NCBI RefSeq assembly: GCF_000143415.4
Contig: NW_003314264.1
Location: forward strand, 3,905,229-3,969,228
Direction: 5' to 3'
DNA from: Selaginella moellendorffii
Lineage: Eukaryota; Streptophyta; Lycopodiopsida; Selaginellales; Selaginellaceae
DNA: 64,000 bases
The position numbers and the translations under genes are program-made. Positions 41,405 to 54,397 of the stretch are shown piece after piece (the first letter of the stretch is position 1; every line of letters begins with the position of its first letter). Under the pieces are notes generated by a model. That model was not told the DNA's origin and searched no databases. It saw only the letters and a program-made list of their open reading frames with translations.

Positions 41405-43786
41405 AAGTCCTTGAAATGGTAGCCAGAGCTACCTCTAATAAATGCTGGAACAACCCAAAGAGTTGGGGGTGTACTCAGAGGATGAGTTGGTATTCTCATC
41501 ATATGGTCCTAAGTGGTCCTAAGGGGCAAAAGGTTGCCCCAAGAAAACAAATCAAGTGTTGGAGTAACACTTGTAAATATGGTCCTTGTGAGTAGGACTT
41601 GAATACAAGAAGTTGTACTCCAGTGAGCTGGCACCTCAAAGGTGGGACCTCATAGGTCGTCGGATGATAAAGTCCAAAAAGTTGGAGGACTCAAATAGAG
41701 TCAAGGAATAATCCTGAGGGATTGATAAAAGTATTTGGATTGAGGTGTGTTGTACCCCACGAATGATGGGGGGGGGGGGGGGATCATAGGATTCAAGGAT
41801 GAGAACAGAGAGTATCTCATCGATGGCAAAATGTGCCATCCTAAAGTCTTAGGAAAGGTGTTCCTAGAAAAAACAACTTTGGTGCAGAGTTGTGTGCGAA
41901 CACTATGGTGTAATGCTAACATGAGGTGTAGGTATTGGCATGAGAAACGACTATGTTGGTCTTGGCAAAAACCTAGACACAAGTGCAAAGTGTCATAAAG
42001 GCAAACGCATGGAGCTGATGGTGTGGAGACACCAAATGGGCCAAGGTGTGATGCCTTGATGTTATGTTGATGGGTTCATGAGAACCCCTTGCCAAGGGAA
42101 TCCCAATGGAAATGGGAATGGCATAGCCTATGCTGGAAGGCATGTGGTTGGAGTGTGGTGACCTAGATAATGATAGAGGTGTGGAAGCACCAAACAATGA
42201 GTTGTAGAACTTGACAACTATAAGGCAAATAAGCATGAGGAGTAGGTAATTGGTTAAATGGGTAGAAGGTAGCAGACTTCTTAATGACATAAAGAAGTTA
42301 AATATACCCTTATCGGGGATAAGTTGCTTATGTTACGATATAGTAAGTCAATGTCATAAAAGAAAATACTCATTGTCAAGGATGCCATCATTGGGACACC
42401 CAAACACTCTAGAACACCAAAAGGTGGTGTTTGGAGTCACAAGGGCATTAGATAAGGCCCAAGGGACTAAGTCCCTAGCGAATGATGGATAGAAGGTGTT
42501 ATCCAAACGTCCAAGGTTCTGAAGACGGGAGAAATCCGTCTACCCGATTTAGACAAAGCCAAAAATGGGATTTTGGCAAGGCTAATAATGGGCATATAGA
42601 GGCCCATAAGTAGCAATGTTAATTCCGGTATGTGGGATTATAAGGTGAGTATGCCCAGATTGAGGAACCACTCCCTAAGCTATTAGGTAGTTTCATCCCT
42701 ATGAATACTTGCTAAGGCATGGTAGAAGGTGCAAAGCTATCCTTCTAGTTTTGAGGAGAATAACCAAAGGAAACATATGAGGCCAAAAGGCAAGTAGTAT
42801 TGGGATGGAATTGAACTATAGAAATCAAAAGGCATAACCAACGGTGGTTATGCAAATTGGGAGTGGAGAATCAAGAGGGTGCTCAAGGATGTTGCTACTA
42901 GCAACCACGATGCTATGGAGAGTCAAAAATGTGGAATTATCCATGTTAGACTATATGGCGAGTAGCGAGTTTGCGAAGGAGAAGCCTTAGCAAGCTAAGG
43001 AACAGAGTTTCTTGAACGTTTCCCTAGGTAAATAAGTACCTAGTCAGCCAAGTGTAAATGGTTCATAGAACGCGCGAAATCAGATTGGCACAACAGAAGC
43101 GTGGTCTTGAAGCTTGCCATGAGGCGAGGCTATCAAGATTAGGGAAGTAGTTCCCAAGTGTTCAAAAAGAGGGCTTTGAACGAAATTCGATAGTTAAGGA
43201 CTTTCACACTTATGCATGAATCATGTTACAATGGCTGAATGACTTAGCGAAGTAGCCAAAGGATAGGGCTATGGATAGCTTTAGCACAACTTACGATGGT
43301 TGGAACTTGGTGCCAAAAGTGGTATAAAATAGAAAGGAGGACAATGGTGCCCTCAAGTGGGGAGCTTCCTAGGATGGGAAGTGAAGTTGCACAATATGTG
43401 TAGTGAAAGGTGTCAAAGACACCAAAGAAATTGACTTTGAGAAGTCAAAATTAAAAAATTCCAAGGTGAATTGGTTATGTCAATAGAATTTGGGACTACT
43501 CAAGAATGAGTAGTGGAATTGAGTTAGAGAAGGTGTCTCTAACAGGTTTAGCGAGAACTGAACCAATAAAAGGGAGCAAACCACCTCAGTTAGCCAAATG
43601 AGTCTCTATGTTGGAGAGACTATGCCCCTTAGAGGATGGACAAGGCATAGTGAGCCTTCGGGGTCAAACCATAGACAAATATTGGCAGAGTTCCAAAGAT
43701 GGAAATGATAATACCTGCGGGTGTTACTTTATAAAAGGGTTTACTGTTCGATGAGAACATCAAACTTCGTCTATAGGTGGTGGAGT
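41405..43786 (+). other. Interior of outer element, non-coding
   Basis: No gag or pol motifs on either strand. Holds a G run (14 or more) near 41768-41781 and ends with the purine tract AGGTGGTGGAGT at 43774-43786, directly before the 3' LTR. Confidence 0.7.
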
Positions 43787-45637
43787 TGTGAGACACAAAT
43801 CCCTAAGCCCCAAAGTGGAGTCGAAAGGGTGCCACATGGTAGTGGCCGAAGCAAAAGCCAAACGAGCATAACACGTTTGGATTAAAAGGCTCCGACTTGA
43901 AAGGTTGAGAGCGGGAGTGGAACTCCCAACGGAGTTTTCAAGGAACAAGTATGAAGTGAGCAATAAATGAGGCTCCAAAAAGGGACCCAAAAGGACCAAC
44001 ACATGACACGTGGAAGTGTCAGAGATGGAGTCCGAGATAGACCCGAGTTGGAGTCCGAGGTGGAGTCCGAGATGGAGTCCGAGATGGACCCAAGTTGGAG
44101 TCTGAGGTGGAGTCCGAGATGGAGTCTAAGATGGACCCGAGTTGGAGTCCGAGGTGGAGTCCGAGATGGAGTCCAAGATGGACCTTAGTTGGAGTTCGAG
44201 GTGGAGTCCGAGATGGAGTCCAAGATGGACCGAGATGGAGTCTGAGATGGACCAAGATGGAGTCCGAGATGGACCCAAGATGGAGTCCGAGATGGACCCG
44301 AGATGGAGTCCGAGATGGAGTCCGAGACGGAGTCCAAGATGGAGTCCGAGATGGACCCGAGATGGAATCCGAGATGGAGTTCGAGAAGGACCCGAGATGG
44401 AGTCCAAGGTCGAGACCAAGACCGGGACTGAGACCGAGACCGAGACCGAGACCGAGACTGAGACCGAGACTGAGACCGGACCGGGACCGAGACCGAGACT
44501 GAGGCCGAAACCGAGACCGAGGCCGAGGCCGAGACGGAGCCCGAGCCCGAGTCCGAGTCTGAGTCCAAGTCTGAGTCCGAGTCCGAGTCCGAGTCCGAAT
44601 CCGAGTCCGAGTCCGAGTCCGAGTCCGAGTTCGAGTCTGAGAGGGTGAAAGCCCAAAGCGTTCGTCTCCTAGACCCTGGGGGGTTTGGTGAGCTCTAAAA
44701 GTATAGTAAGGGGGAGGACTGCAATGGAGCCAGTTTGGCCAAGAAAGGCCAGTTTGGCCCAGGAAGGCCAGACCCAGTGTTGGGTGATGAACTGACCATT
44801 GGGAAGTCCAAGACTAGAGTGAATATGGACCGACAAGCGGGGTAGCTTGGTGAAGTGTTCAAGAGTTGGCTATAGTTCCCCCGGGAGATCGACTGGCCGA
44901 TGCTCCCAGTCCAAGTGTGGGTGGCATTACCTACTTGGATACCTAGTGTGGCTCAACAGAACCTCGCTCAAAGCCCATGGCTAGAGCACCCAAAGGCGGA
45001 AGGTGGGGAGAGTACCCACAAGGCTTGCGTAAGGCCACGGTATTCCGAAATGTTGTCCCAAATGCCCAAACTGTGGAAAGGAAGAGGAATAGTCCTGTGG
45101 TGTAGTGACCAAAGATATAGTCGTGTGGTGAGGAAGTCCCAGAGGACCGTGGGACTTAGTGGTCGAGCCTGTGGGCCCTGATCCAGTGGCAGTGTTGGCA
45201 AATACGGCCAAGGACAGAAAGGGACTTGGTGGGGACCAGAAAGGAGATATTGGGGAAGGTTATTCCCCATGTCTACAGACATCTTAAGGATGCTAAAGAG
45301 TGGATCTGGGATGACCACTCATGGACAAATGGCCTAGTCTTGGAGAGATAGGATTGCAATGCAAATGGTGTTGGACCACCAATGTGACCAAGGTGATTGG
45401 GCATGGCCTAGCGTAACAAGCTGGTATGTTGGTGGTGCTTTGGGGTGTCAGTCATGGGACTGAACACGTGGAGCATTGGGACCAAGTGCAAAGGTTGAGT
45501 GGCATGGATGCCATTCTCAAGGCTAGCAAGCCCTAAGTCCTGAGTGGGACTTATGGAGGTTGTGAATGAGACTCCTCCAAGTGGTTGGAGGTGTGGTTAA
45601 GTGACTAAAGTAAAATGGAAAAATTTAGTCACTTACA
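43787..45637 (+). repeat. Outer element 3' LTR
   Basis: 1851 bp, collinear with 31604-33514, including its own GAGTCCGAGATG/GAGACC arrays at about 44020-44640. The repeat numbers differ between the two LTRs. Confidence 0.88.
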
Positions 45638-45642
45638 ATGTT
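45638..45642 (+). repeat. Outer element target duplication ATGTT (right)
   Basis: Matches 31599-31603. Confidence 0.85.
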
Positions 45643-47165
45643 GAGATTAACATTTGCCAGTTTAATTTTCTCTAGTTGGGCTCGACCAAAAAGGATGTCA
45701 AGAAAGTGAGACTCTTAGGAGAGTTATAACTTTTAGCTTCTATTCACGAAGATGTGAATTTGTAAAAAAGTGTAGTGGTTTAAGAATCTATTAGAGTTTA
45801 AATATAGAACAAACAAACTTGATTTAGGGTTTAAATATAAAAGGAAAGGGCCAATAAACAAAAGTGCACCTATTTTCTTAATTGGTTAAAGATCTTTTCT
45901 GGGTTTGATACAAATATTTTTCTTTTATTACTATAATAGTAGGATATTAATATTGTTGATTCCCTTTATTAGTCTCTACCTAAATTAGTTGAGAAACTAG
46001 TTTTCACATATGCACTTGCCCAAAAAAGCATAATAATGGAATTTCTAAGTGTTATTAGTTAAACATACTTAGCTTAATTATATAAACTTATTCATTGGTT
46101 TTCACTTACTTGTGATATTGAGCTTAGTCCTTTAATATTTGGTACATAATAATTTATTATATACTATCATGCCCTATGTGTCATTCCAATTTAAGTTCTC
46201 CTATGTCCAAATTCACAATTTAGCATCATTTCATATTTAGTAAGTTTTTGAGTTTTTCAGAGACTAAAAACATGCTTTCATGTAGGGTCTATAGGGGGTT
46301 TTAAATATATATTAAAGGTAGTAAGTATGATTGACTAATTTGAAATATTATCTAGTTCTTTATTGGGTATATTTATCCTTAGTTTACATCTAACTTGAGC
46401 TTAAGTTAAAGCTCTATACCAGGTTAGCTAGTGGTATACCTACATCCTCATATCAAGCCATCAGTATGTTGTAATAGTGTAAAACTCTATTTGACTCTGT
46501 TTTGGTTTAGTTTTAGTGTTAAGATGCTACTATTTAAGTGTTGTTTTGTGGTTTTATTCCTTCATTCCTTAAGTATGTGTAAGCAACCAAAGAAAACAAT
46601 TTTAAAAATGGTCTATAAAGACTCAAATATAAAAGGAAAAAAGCCTATAATAAAAGTGCACCCCCTTTTTCAATTAATTAATAGTTTTAAAATACTTAGG
46701 GTTAGGCATCCTTGGGTTTGAATAATATTGTCCAAATTTAAGAACTTACATTTGGTATTAAAAGGGTTTCAAATCGAACTCTGTTAATTGGCTAGGGGAA
46801 TCACATTATATGTTGACATTGATATCTAGCAAGTTTAGTTTGCCTTCTACTGGGCTCAACTTGAAGGGTAAGATGTTAAGAGAGAGAGGTTCTTGGGAGA
46901 GTTGTAGCTCTCAACTTTTGTTCATGAGAGCATGAACTTGCAAAGAAGTGTGGTAGATTATAAATAGCCAAACAAAACAATATAAAATACGGTCTATTAG
47001 GGTTTAAATAAAAAAGGAAAAGGGCTTATAAAAAATAAGAGTGCACTCCCTTTTTTAATTAGTTAAAAGTCTTGAAATATTTAGGGTTACATGTCCTTGG
47101 GTTTAAATAGTACTAGGTTGAGTTACCTCCCATGAAGTTTAAATTCAAGAGCTTACAATATGCTT
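45643..47165 (+). repeat. Old repeat family, further copies
   Basis: Three related blocks start near 45833, 46627 and 47004 with AAATA(T)AAAAGGAAA, then GAGTGCAC or AAGTGCACC, TTAATT.GTTAA and a CTTGGGTTT segment. The block at 46730-46810 has CTTACATTTGGTATTA, which looks like a decayed LTR end plus primer site. I infer an ancient LTR element family, too degraded to delimit. Confidence 0.55.
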
Positions 47166-48415
47166 ATAGCTTATCCTTCATTTAGTGGCCCAAAATTTAT
47201 ACTTGATTGCCCTTGGCACACATATCTAAGAGTTAGATTCTATTTTATGGTTATCCTATCATAGAGTATAAGATGACACCATGTGCACTATATTTAGTAT
47301 CAAAAGGATTAGTCTCAATGATTTTTATGTAATAAAATTGGGTAGTTAATCTTGTTGTATATGCAGAGAGGAAAATAATAATCCGAATGGGTATATATTT
47401 GGTTGTTATAGCTTTACATATAGCTTTGGGTATAGATTTTGGCACATAATATTTTATACACCTATATATGAGTTTTTGCTTGGGCTCATTAGATGGTTTT
47501 GAGATGTATGAACTTATACTTAAGGATTGATATTAGCCTATCCATGAGTTACTACTATATTAGGGTAAAAGTATACCTCCATATAATTGGTGAATAGGCT
47601 AGTTTGTAATTGTTTAGCATGACATTAGTGAATCCTTCTTAGGTATGATTATGAGTGGATCAATCAAGAGTATAGAGATTAATCTACTGGTTCAAGTAGT
47701 CATTATTATACTTTTTTACAAACTTTTCTTAGATTAAATTTAAAGTAGTGCAAATATAAGTTTAAGGTTTAATTTGAAAAAAGAGTCATCATGGATGAAT
47801 GATCAAATATGTAAATAATCTTCTCTTTTTTGAAAGGCAATTTGTAATAAGATGTGATCTCATTGCTTGTATTTATATTATACAATTGAGAGTCCCTACT
47901 TCAATATATATTTGTTATGGTGGTCTTACAAGTGGTATGTCATAGATTAGAAAGCAATAAAGAATTAAAGCATTTTACTTACATTTGCTATTAGAATATT
48001 TGAGTTGTAATGCTTAATTCTTTTTTAGAAAACTTTACTATTACTCCTTAAGTAATTTAGTATTAAATTAGTTTTAAATTTAGTCAGAAAGAGAGTGGCA
48101 TGAGCTTGCCTATAAATCTTTATTAATGGGGTATAACATTTATATTGCATTTTGTTGATTAGAGTTAACACTTAATACTAGTGTCAATCTTTGTAGTAAT
48201 AATATGGGCTTTACTTGTAATGTTTCTTATTTAGCCATCAAGACATTATGATTCTTATATCATATCCTTGTGATTATAAGTAAGTTGTTTATTCAAAAAT
48301 TCATTAACCCCAAAATGGTTAATAGTGATGTTAATCTACTTGTAAGCAGTAGTTTTTCATAAGTAATCTATTAAATGCTAAACTGCTATCAATAAATTCT
48401 TAAAATATCAATGAT
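47166..48415. other. AT-rich gene-free DNA
   Basis: No recognisable gene or element ends. Confidence 0.45.
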
Positions 48416-48824
48416 ACAGAAATGGATCTAGCACTTCACAAAACCTCAACTAGGCACATGCTCTATTCAGTCATAGTTTCAAACACATAACAAAGATTTT
48501 ACAGAGACCATTTGTGGCAAATACTCCTAGATTCCAAATCGCAAGGACACTATTTATCTCGGCCATGCTCTTGAACAACGCTTCTGAATTATAGATATCA
48601 AGGCTTTTTTTTTCAAATACATGAATTAAGACACGAGGTTTAGAACACTTCCACAAATTCCCATGAGCAAGTTCGCCAGGAACTTCTCGTGCCGCATGCC
48701 TGGTCTTGGGAAATGCAAGCATGGATGTGTCTGGCATTGATCGAGGCAGATTTGGGTGGATTTTATCTGGAATTGGGAATCTGGGATTGAAAACTATGGA
48801 GAAAAAGCTAGAAAAACTGTTCAT

Positions 48825-49004
48825 GACAGCTACTGACCACTCCAAGGCTTCCAAGTCGCTTTAACAGTCGTGGAAATATTGACACAAGCACCACAGAATG
48901 GATCTAGCAGAGAAAGACAGCTACTGACCACTCCAAGGCTTCCAAGTCGCTTTAAAAGTCGCGAAGTATTGACACAAGCACCACAGAAATGGATCTAGCA
49001 CTTG
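48825..49004 (+). repeat. Tandem 91-bp duplication over a P450 start
   Basis: The unit GACAGCTACTGACCACTCC … CACAGAAATGGATCTAGCA starts at 48825 and again at 48916, with few changes. Each copy ends in the start-codon region of the P450 gene. A 21-nt piece of the same start region also occurs at 48416-48436. Confidence 0.88.
48898..48927 (+). other. Upstream mini-ORF from the duplicated start
   Basis: The start codon in the first duplicate opens a 9-residue frame (MDLAEKDSY, stop at 48925-48927) exactly 91 nt before the P450 ATG. If transcription starts upstream, it would act as a uORF. Confidence 0.5.
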
Positions 49005-50523
49005 CTGTGAGCTTCTTAATTTTCATTGCTCTCTTGATCTTGTGTTTCTTGAAAGCTGGCTCAAATCTTCCACCAGGTCCATGGGGATTACCCCTGATTG
49101 GCCACTTACACTTGCTAGCAGGAATGCCCCCGCACAGAGCATTGCAACGCATAGCCAACAAGTATGGTCCTATTACTTCCTTGAGGCTGGGAATGATCCC
49201 AACTGTGGTAATATCCAGCCAGGAGCTTGCCAAGGAGGTCTTCACCGCACACGATTTAAATTTTGCTTCTAGGCCATACTTGGCTTTCTGGAAGCACGTC
49301 ATCCTTTTCTGGAGGTTCAAGTAGTCCCTATGGAGAGCTATGGCGAAACACCCGCAAGCTCTGTACAATGGAGCTCTTCACGGCCAAGTGTATCGACTCC
49401 TTCTCCTGGGTCAGAAGGGATGAGCTTTCTCGTGCCTTGGAGGGGATTTTGAAGGCCCATGGCGATGGCAAACCTGTGGAGGTGAGAAAAGTGGCCAGTG
49501 TTTTCTTCTTCAACGTCACATCACGAATTTTGATGGGTAAGAGGTGGTGATGAAAACGTAGATGCCCATGCCATGGAATTCAAGGAGCTCAACGACAATG
49601 TTCTTGAGCTGGCGATCAATCCCTGTGTTAGCAACTTGGTGCCCTGGTACTTGCGATGGCTGGACTGGCAGATCCCTCGCTACAAGCGAATCCATGCGAA
49701 GCAAGACGAGTTCTTGCAAAAGATTGTTGAGGAGCACAAGGAGAGGACACGGGAATGCAAGGACTTCCTGGATATCATGCTCGACTTCTTTGGAGCAGGG
49801 ACACAAGGGGAGACTTACGTAAAGGCAAATCTCATGGTAAGCTTTGCAAAACTTCTCCTTGATTGACTAACAGGTATTTCTTATGTTACAAATGCCCAGG
49901 AGATGTTAATTGCTGGAACTGATACCACCACCACCGTCAGCGAGTGGCTCATGGGTGGAGTGATGCACAATCCTCGAGTCATGGCCAAGCTCCACGAGGA
50001 GCTCGAGAGGGTTGTGGGCAACACTCGGATGGTACAAGAGTTGGACCTCCAAAAGCTCGAGTACCTCCAGATTGTTCTCAAGGAAACACTCAGACGCTAT
50101 CCCCCGGGAGCCTTACTCCTGCCGCGCATCTCAAGGCAAGCAGCAAACGTTGGCGGCTTTCACGTTCCAAAAGGGACCACTCTCCTGGTGAATACATGGG
50201 CGATTGGAATGGATCCGGCAGTGTGGGAGAATCCCACACAATTCCACCCGGAGCGCTTCTTGGGGAGCTCCATCGATGTCAAAGGCCACAACTTTGAGCT
50301 TCTCCCGTTTGGTTCCGGGCGGAGAAAGTGTCCGGGAATGGGCATGGGACTGCGATCGGTGGAGCTGCTCGTGGCAAATCTCATCCATGGCTTCAATTGG
50401 AGCTTTGTGCCTGGGACAACGCCGTCCATGGAAGAGGTTTACCGCAGTGCCCTGCAGCTCAAGACCCCATTGCAAGCCATGGCCAGTCCAAGGCTCCCCC
50501 AGGAGGTCTACACCAAATTTTAA
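48989..50523 (+). pseudogene. A-type cytochrome P450 (CYP71 clan), two frameshifts
   Basis: N-terminal anchor (VSFLIFIALLILCFL), the proline hinge PPGPWGLPLIGHLHLL, then FASRPYLAF. Near 49300-49330 the frame changes (a stop follows WRF) and resumes one frame over with SSPYGELWRNTRKLCTMELF. A second change lies near 49545-49560, after RILMGKR. An intron at about 49836-49901 leads to an intact C-terminal half: AGTDTT oxygen-binding motif, KETLRRYP (ExxR), PERF, and the heme loop FGSGRRKCPGMGMG, ending at 50523. A-type P450s are ER-bound monooxygenases of phenolic and other specialised metabolism. Either a young pseudogene or an intact gene hit by sequencing errors; all catalytic motifs remain. 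Confidence 0.8.
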
Positions 50524-50983
50524 AGATCACTTATCATAGCATTCAATGAAATAAATTAGTCTCACCACGTGTTATTCGAAGCAATGAAAATTATTATGAT
50601 TATTATCATTATATTCTGTTTTGGCAGTCTTGCGGTGCCCAACAAGAAGCATAAGACTGTGCAAACAAGTTTGTTGTGTCCCTTACCACCGTTTTTATTT
50701 TCAAATTAGCCAAACATTAGTAGTCATGGTGCCATTTAAATTGTTGGGCCATAGCAGAGAATCCGATGAACCAGGAACTCCACCATTTACAGTATCACCC
50801 TTGAACACCCACTTCCATGGTGCGAGTGACATACAGCGAGATCCGGAGGGATGGTCAATGTCCTGGTCAATGTCCCTGTGCGCTGACAATGTAGCTTCCG
50901 ATAACCCGGTTGAAGTGGGAGAAATCTTCTGGCACCTAAAGTCAAGTAGGTATATCATATAGAGGAGAAAATGTTACTTCACA

Positions 50984-51009
50984 ACACACACACACACACA
51001 CACACACAC
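50984..51009 (+). repeat. (AC)n microsatellite
   Basis: Thirteen or so CA units between the P450 and beta-tubulin 3' ends. Confidence 0.9.
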
Positions 51010-51039
51010 GCAAACATATCTCGCAAACTTAAGTTTTTT

Positions 51040-52493
<1,454 letters not shown>

Positions 52494-54397
52494 GCCTGTG
52501 GACCCTGGAGCAAAGAAATTCGAGTGAGGGAGAATCCGTCAAAGATCGCGCATGATATGAGCAATCTTCGCGAGATGACAGTTCACCTCGTGTTTCTAAG
52601 CACAAAGAGCACGAATCGAATGGAGCACAACCTGTCAAAGCTCATGATGCACACACGGAAAGCAAGCATTAGAACCCGCAAAAATTTCTCAACACATTCG
52701 AATAAACGCCAGCTCGTCAAAGATCATGATAGCAGCACTAAGAGTGGGCAGGAAGAAAGACTTGGAAGAATCTTCAGGAAAATTCAACAAGACAAAAAGC
52801 TTAGCTAGAACAGGAACTCCAATTCTCCAAAAGGAAATTCAAACAAGACAGAAAGCTTAGCTAGAACAGGAACTCCAATTCTGCAAAAGGAGATTCAAAC
52901 AAGACAGAAAAACATGACCTTCAATTCTCCAAAAGGAACAAAGAAGAAGCACAGAACCAGAAGTGTTGGAGAGAACCTGCTTGAAGATAAAAGGTTGAGC
53001 GACAGCGTCCTTTCGAGATTGAGAGAATGAATGCAGTGAGTAGGGCTTAAAGGACTTCTATTCCACTCCTAGGAGTGCCGGAAAGGAATCGAAACCGACA
53101 CACCTCTCAAGGGATAAGAACTGACAAGGAACCGCGACCAAACTCTATATTATTCCTAAGCAAATCAAAACAAGACTCTATGACTGATTCGACAGCAATC
53201 CCAATCGATCTGGTGGGATTGAAGAAGACTTCGCAGCAACAACACATACTCTTGAAGTAGCTACACGGACAAGGAGCAAAAACAATGCCTCTACGCGAAC
53301 CTTTTGGCGTGATAATTGATCCGGGACTGTCTTAGCGATCACGAACGATTTTCTCCAGCACTCTCGTACGAAAACAGCTAGTTTTGTGTGCCTGTAACAG
53401 CGTTATGAGAAGCAGTACCGCAAAATAATTTTTTTTAAAAATAAAAAATTATAAGAGTTAGTGAAGTTGATGAAAGACTCACAGCGAGATGGCGCCACCC
53501 AACTTCTCTGGACAGCTGACAACCAACTTGTGTGCGTCGTGGTCACTGACATTATGTCTTGCCGCAATTGGAGCAGCCACCGGACGCAAATAATCAAAAC
53601 AACGTACCATTCGCATTGTTTTGGTCCAACATTGCATTGTATCAAACTCTAAACGCGAGGTTTAGTTAGATTCAGAGAATGAGCAGCGCTCTTCGATCTG
53701 GCACGCGTAGCATTCCTAGTTACGACACTCACAAGAAAATCAACGTACCAGGCGCCGCTCCGCCCACGGTCTAAGTTAAGAAAGGAGAATATCCTGTTCG
53801 ACGGGTAGGAATATTTCACACCAATGCGAATATTCAAAGCGAATAATTGATGTGTGTACCAAGCCAAAGTTTTGAAAAGCGCCCATTCGATTCGCGCCCC
53901 GCCCCTCCGCCGGCCCATTCCCATGTCTCTGTACGGACGGTGGGCTCGCATCGCAGCCGTTCCACCGGCATCCAACGGCCGGCGCGCCGCCGTTTAAGTT
54001 TCGTGCATTACCTACCGTTAAAAAGGGGGGTCCGGTTTAAAGAGCTCTCGCCTTTGATTTTTAAAGAGCCCAGCATCGCCAGAAGAGACGAAGAGGAACA
54101 ACATACAGGGGCTAGGGAAGAATGTCCGTTTCTTCTCGATGGGAGCGCCTTGATTTCGTCGTCAGTAGCTGGGCACAGCGCGGCATGGCGGGAGCTCTCA
54201 TCGTTTGTGTAGATTTTCGTTCGGATCTGTGCGGGATCGCGGGCCGGACGAGGCCCCTCGCTCGCGTCATTCGCTCGCTGGTCTAAGCCGACCTAGGGGA
54301 CTGGGATCGGCAGTAATCTCTGCTGCTCGGCCGCGCGCTCGATATTTTGGGCGCTTCCTTTCAGCGATCAATCGGTCAGTCGTCGAAATCGATCGCC
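52494..54397. other. Divergent region between tubulin and ACR genes
   Basis: Upstream regions of beta-tubulin (minus) and the ACR gene (plus). Apart from the tandem repeat at 52796-52908 I see no gene. A 5'-UTR intron of the tubulin gene is possible near 52500-52980 but not proven. Confidence 0.45.
52796..52908 (+). repeat. 56-bp tandem repeat in tubulin upstream region
   Basis: Unit AAAGCTTAGCTAGAACAGG… repeats with a 56-bp period twice, with a third partial copy (AATTCTCCAAAAGGA) to about 52938. Confidence 0.8.

Larger units (their letters stand above)
31604..45637 (+). mobile_element. Non-autonomous LTR retroelement (outer)
   Basis: Two direct LTRs (31604-33514 and 43787-45637), each beginning TGT and ending TTACA, are flanked by a perfect ATGTT duplication. 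The 5' LTR is followed by TTTGGTATTGGAGC, close to a primer site for initiator tRNA-Met. The 3' LTR is preceded by the purine tract AGGTGGTGGAGT. After removing the nested element, the interior (33515-33957 plus 41405-43786, about 2.8 kb) has no gag or pol frame. The element therefore needs another element's proteins. Large LTRs with a coding-less interior match the LARD type. Confidence 0.88.

Noticed and set aside
48471-48854. 127-codon minus-strand frame upstream of the P450
   Set aside because: No recognisable domain or splice partners, and it overlaps the duplicated promoter region; left unannotated.
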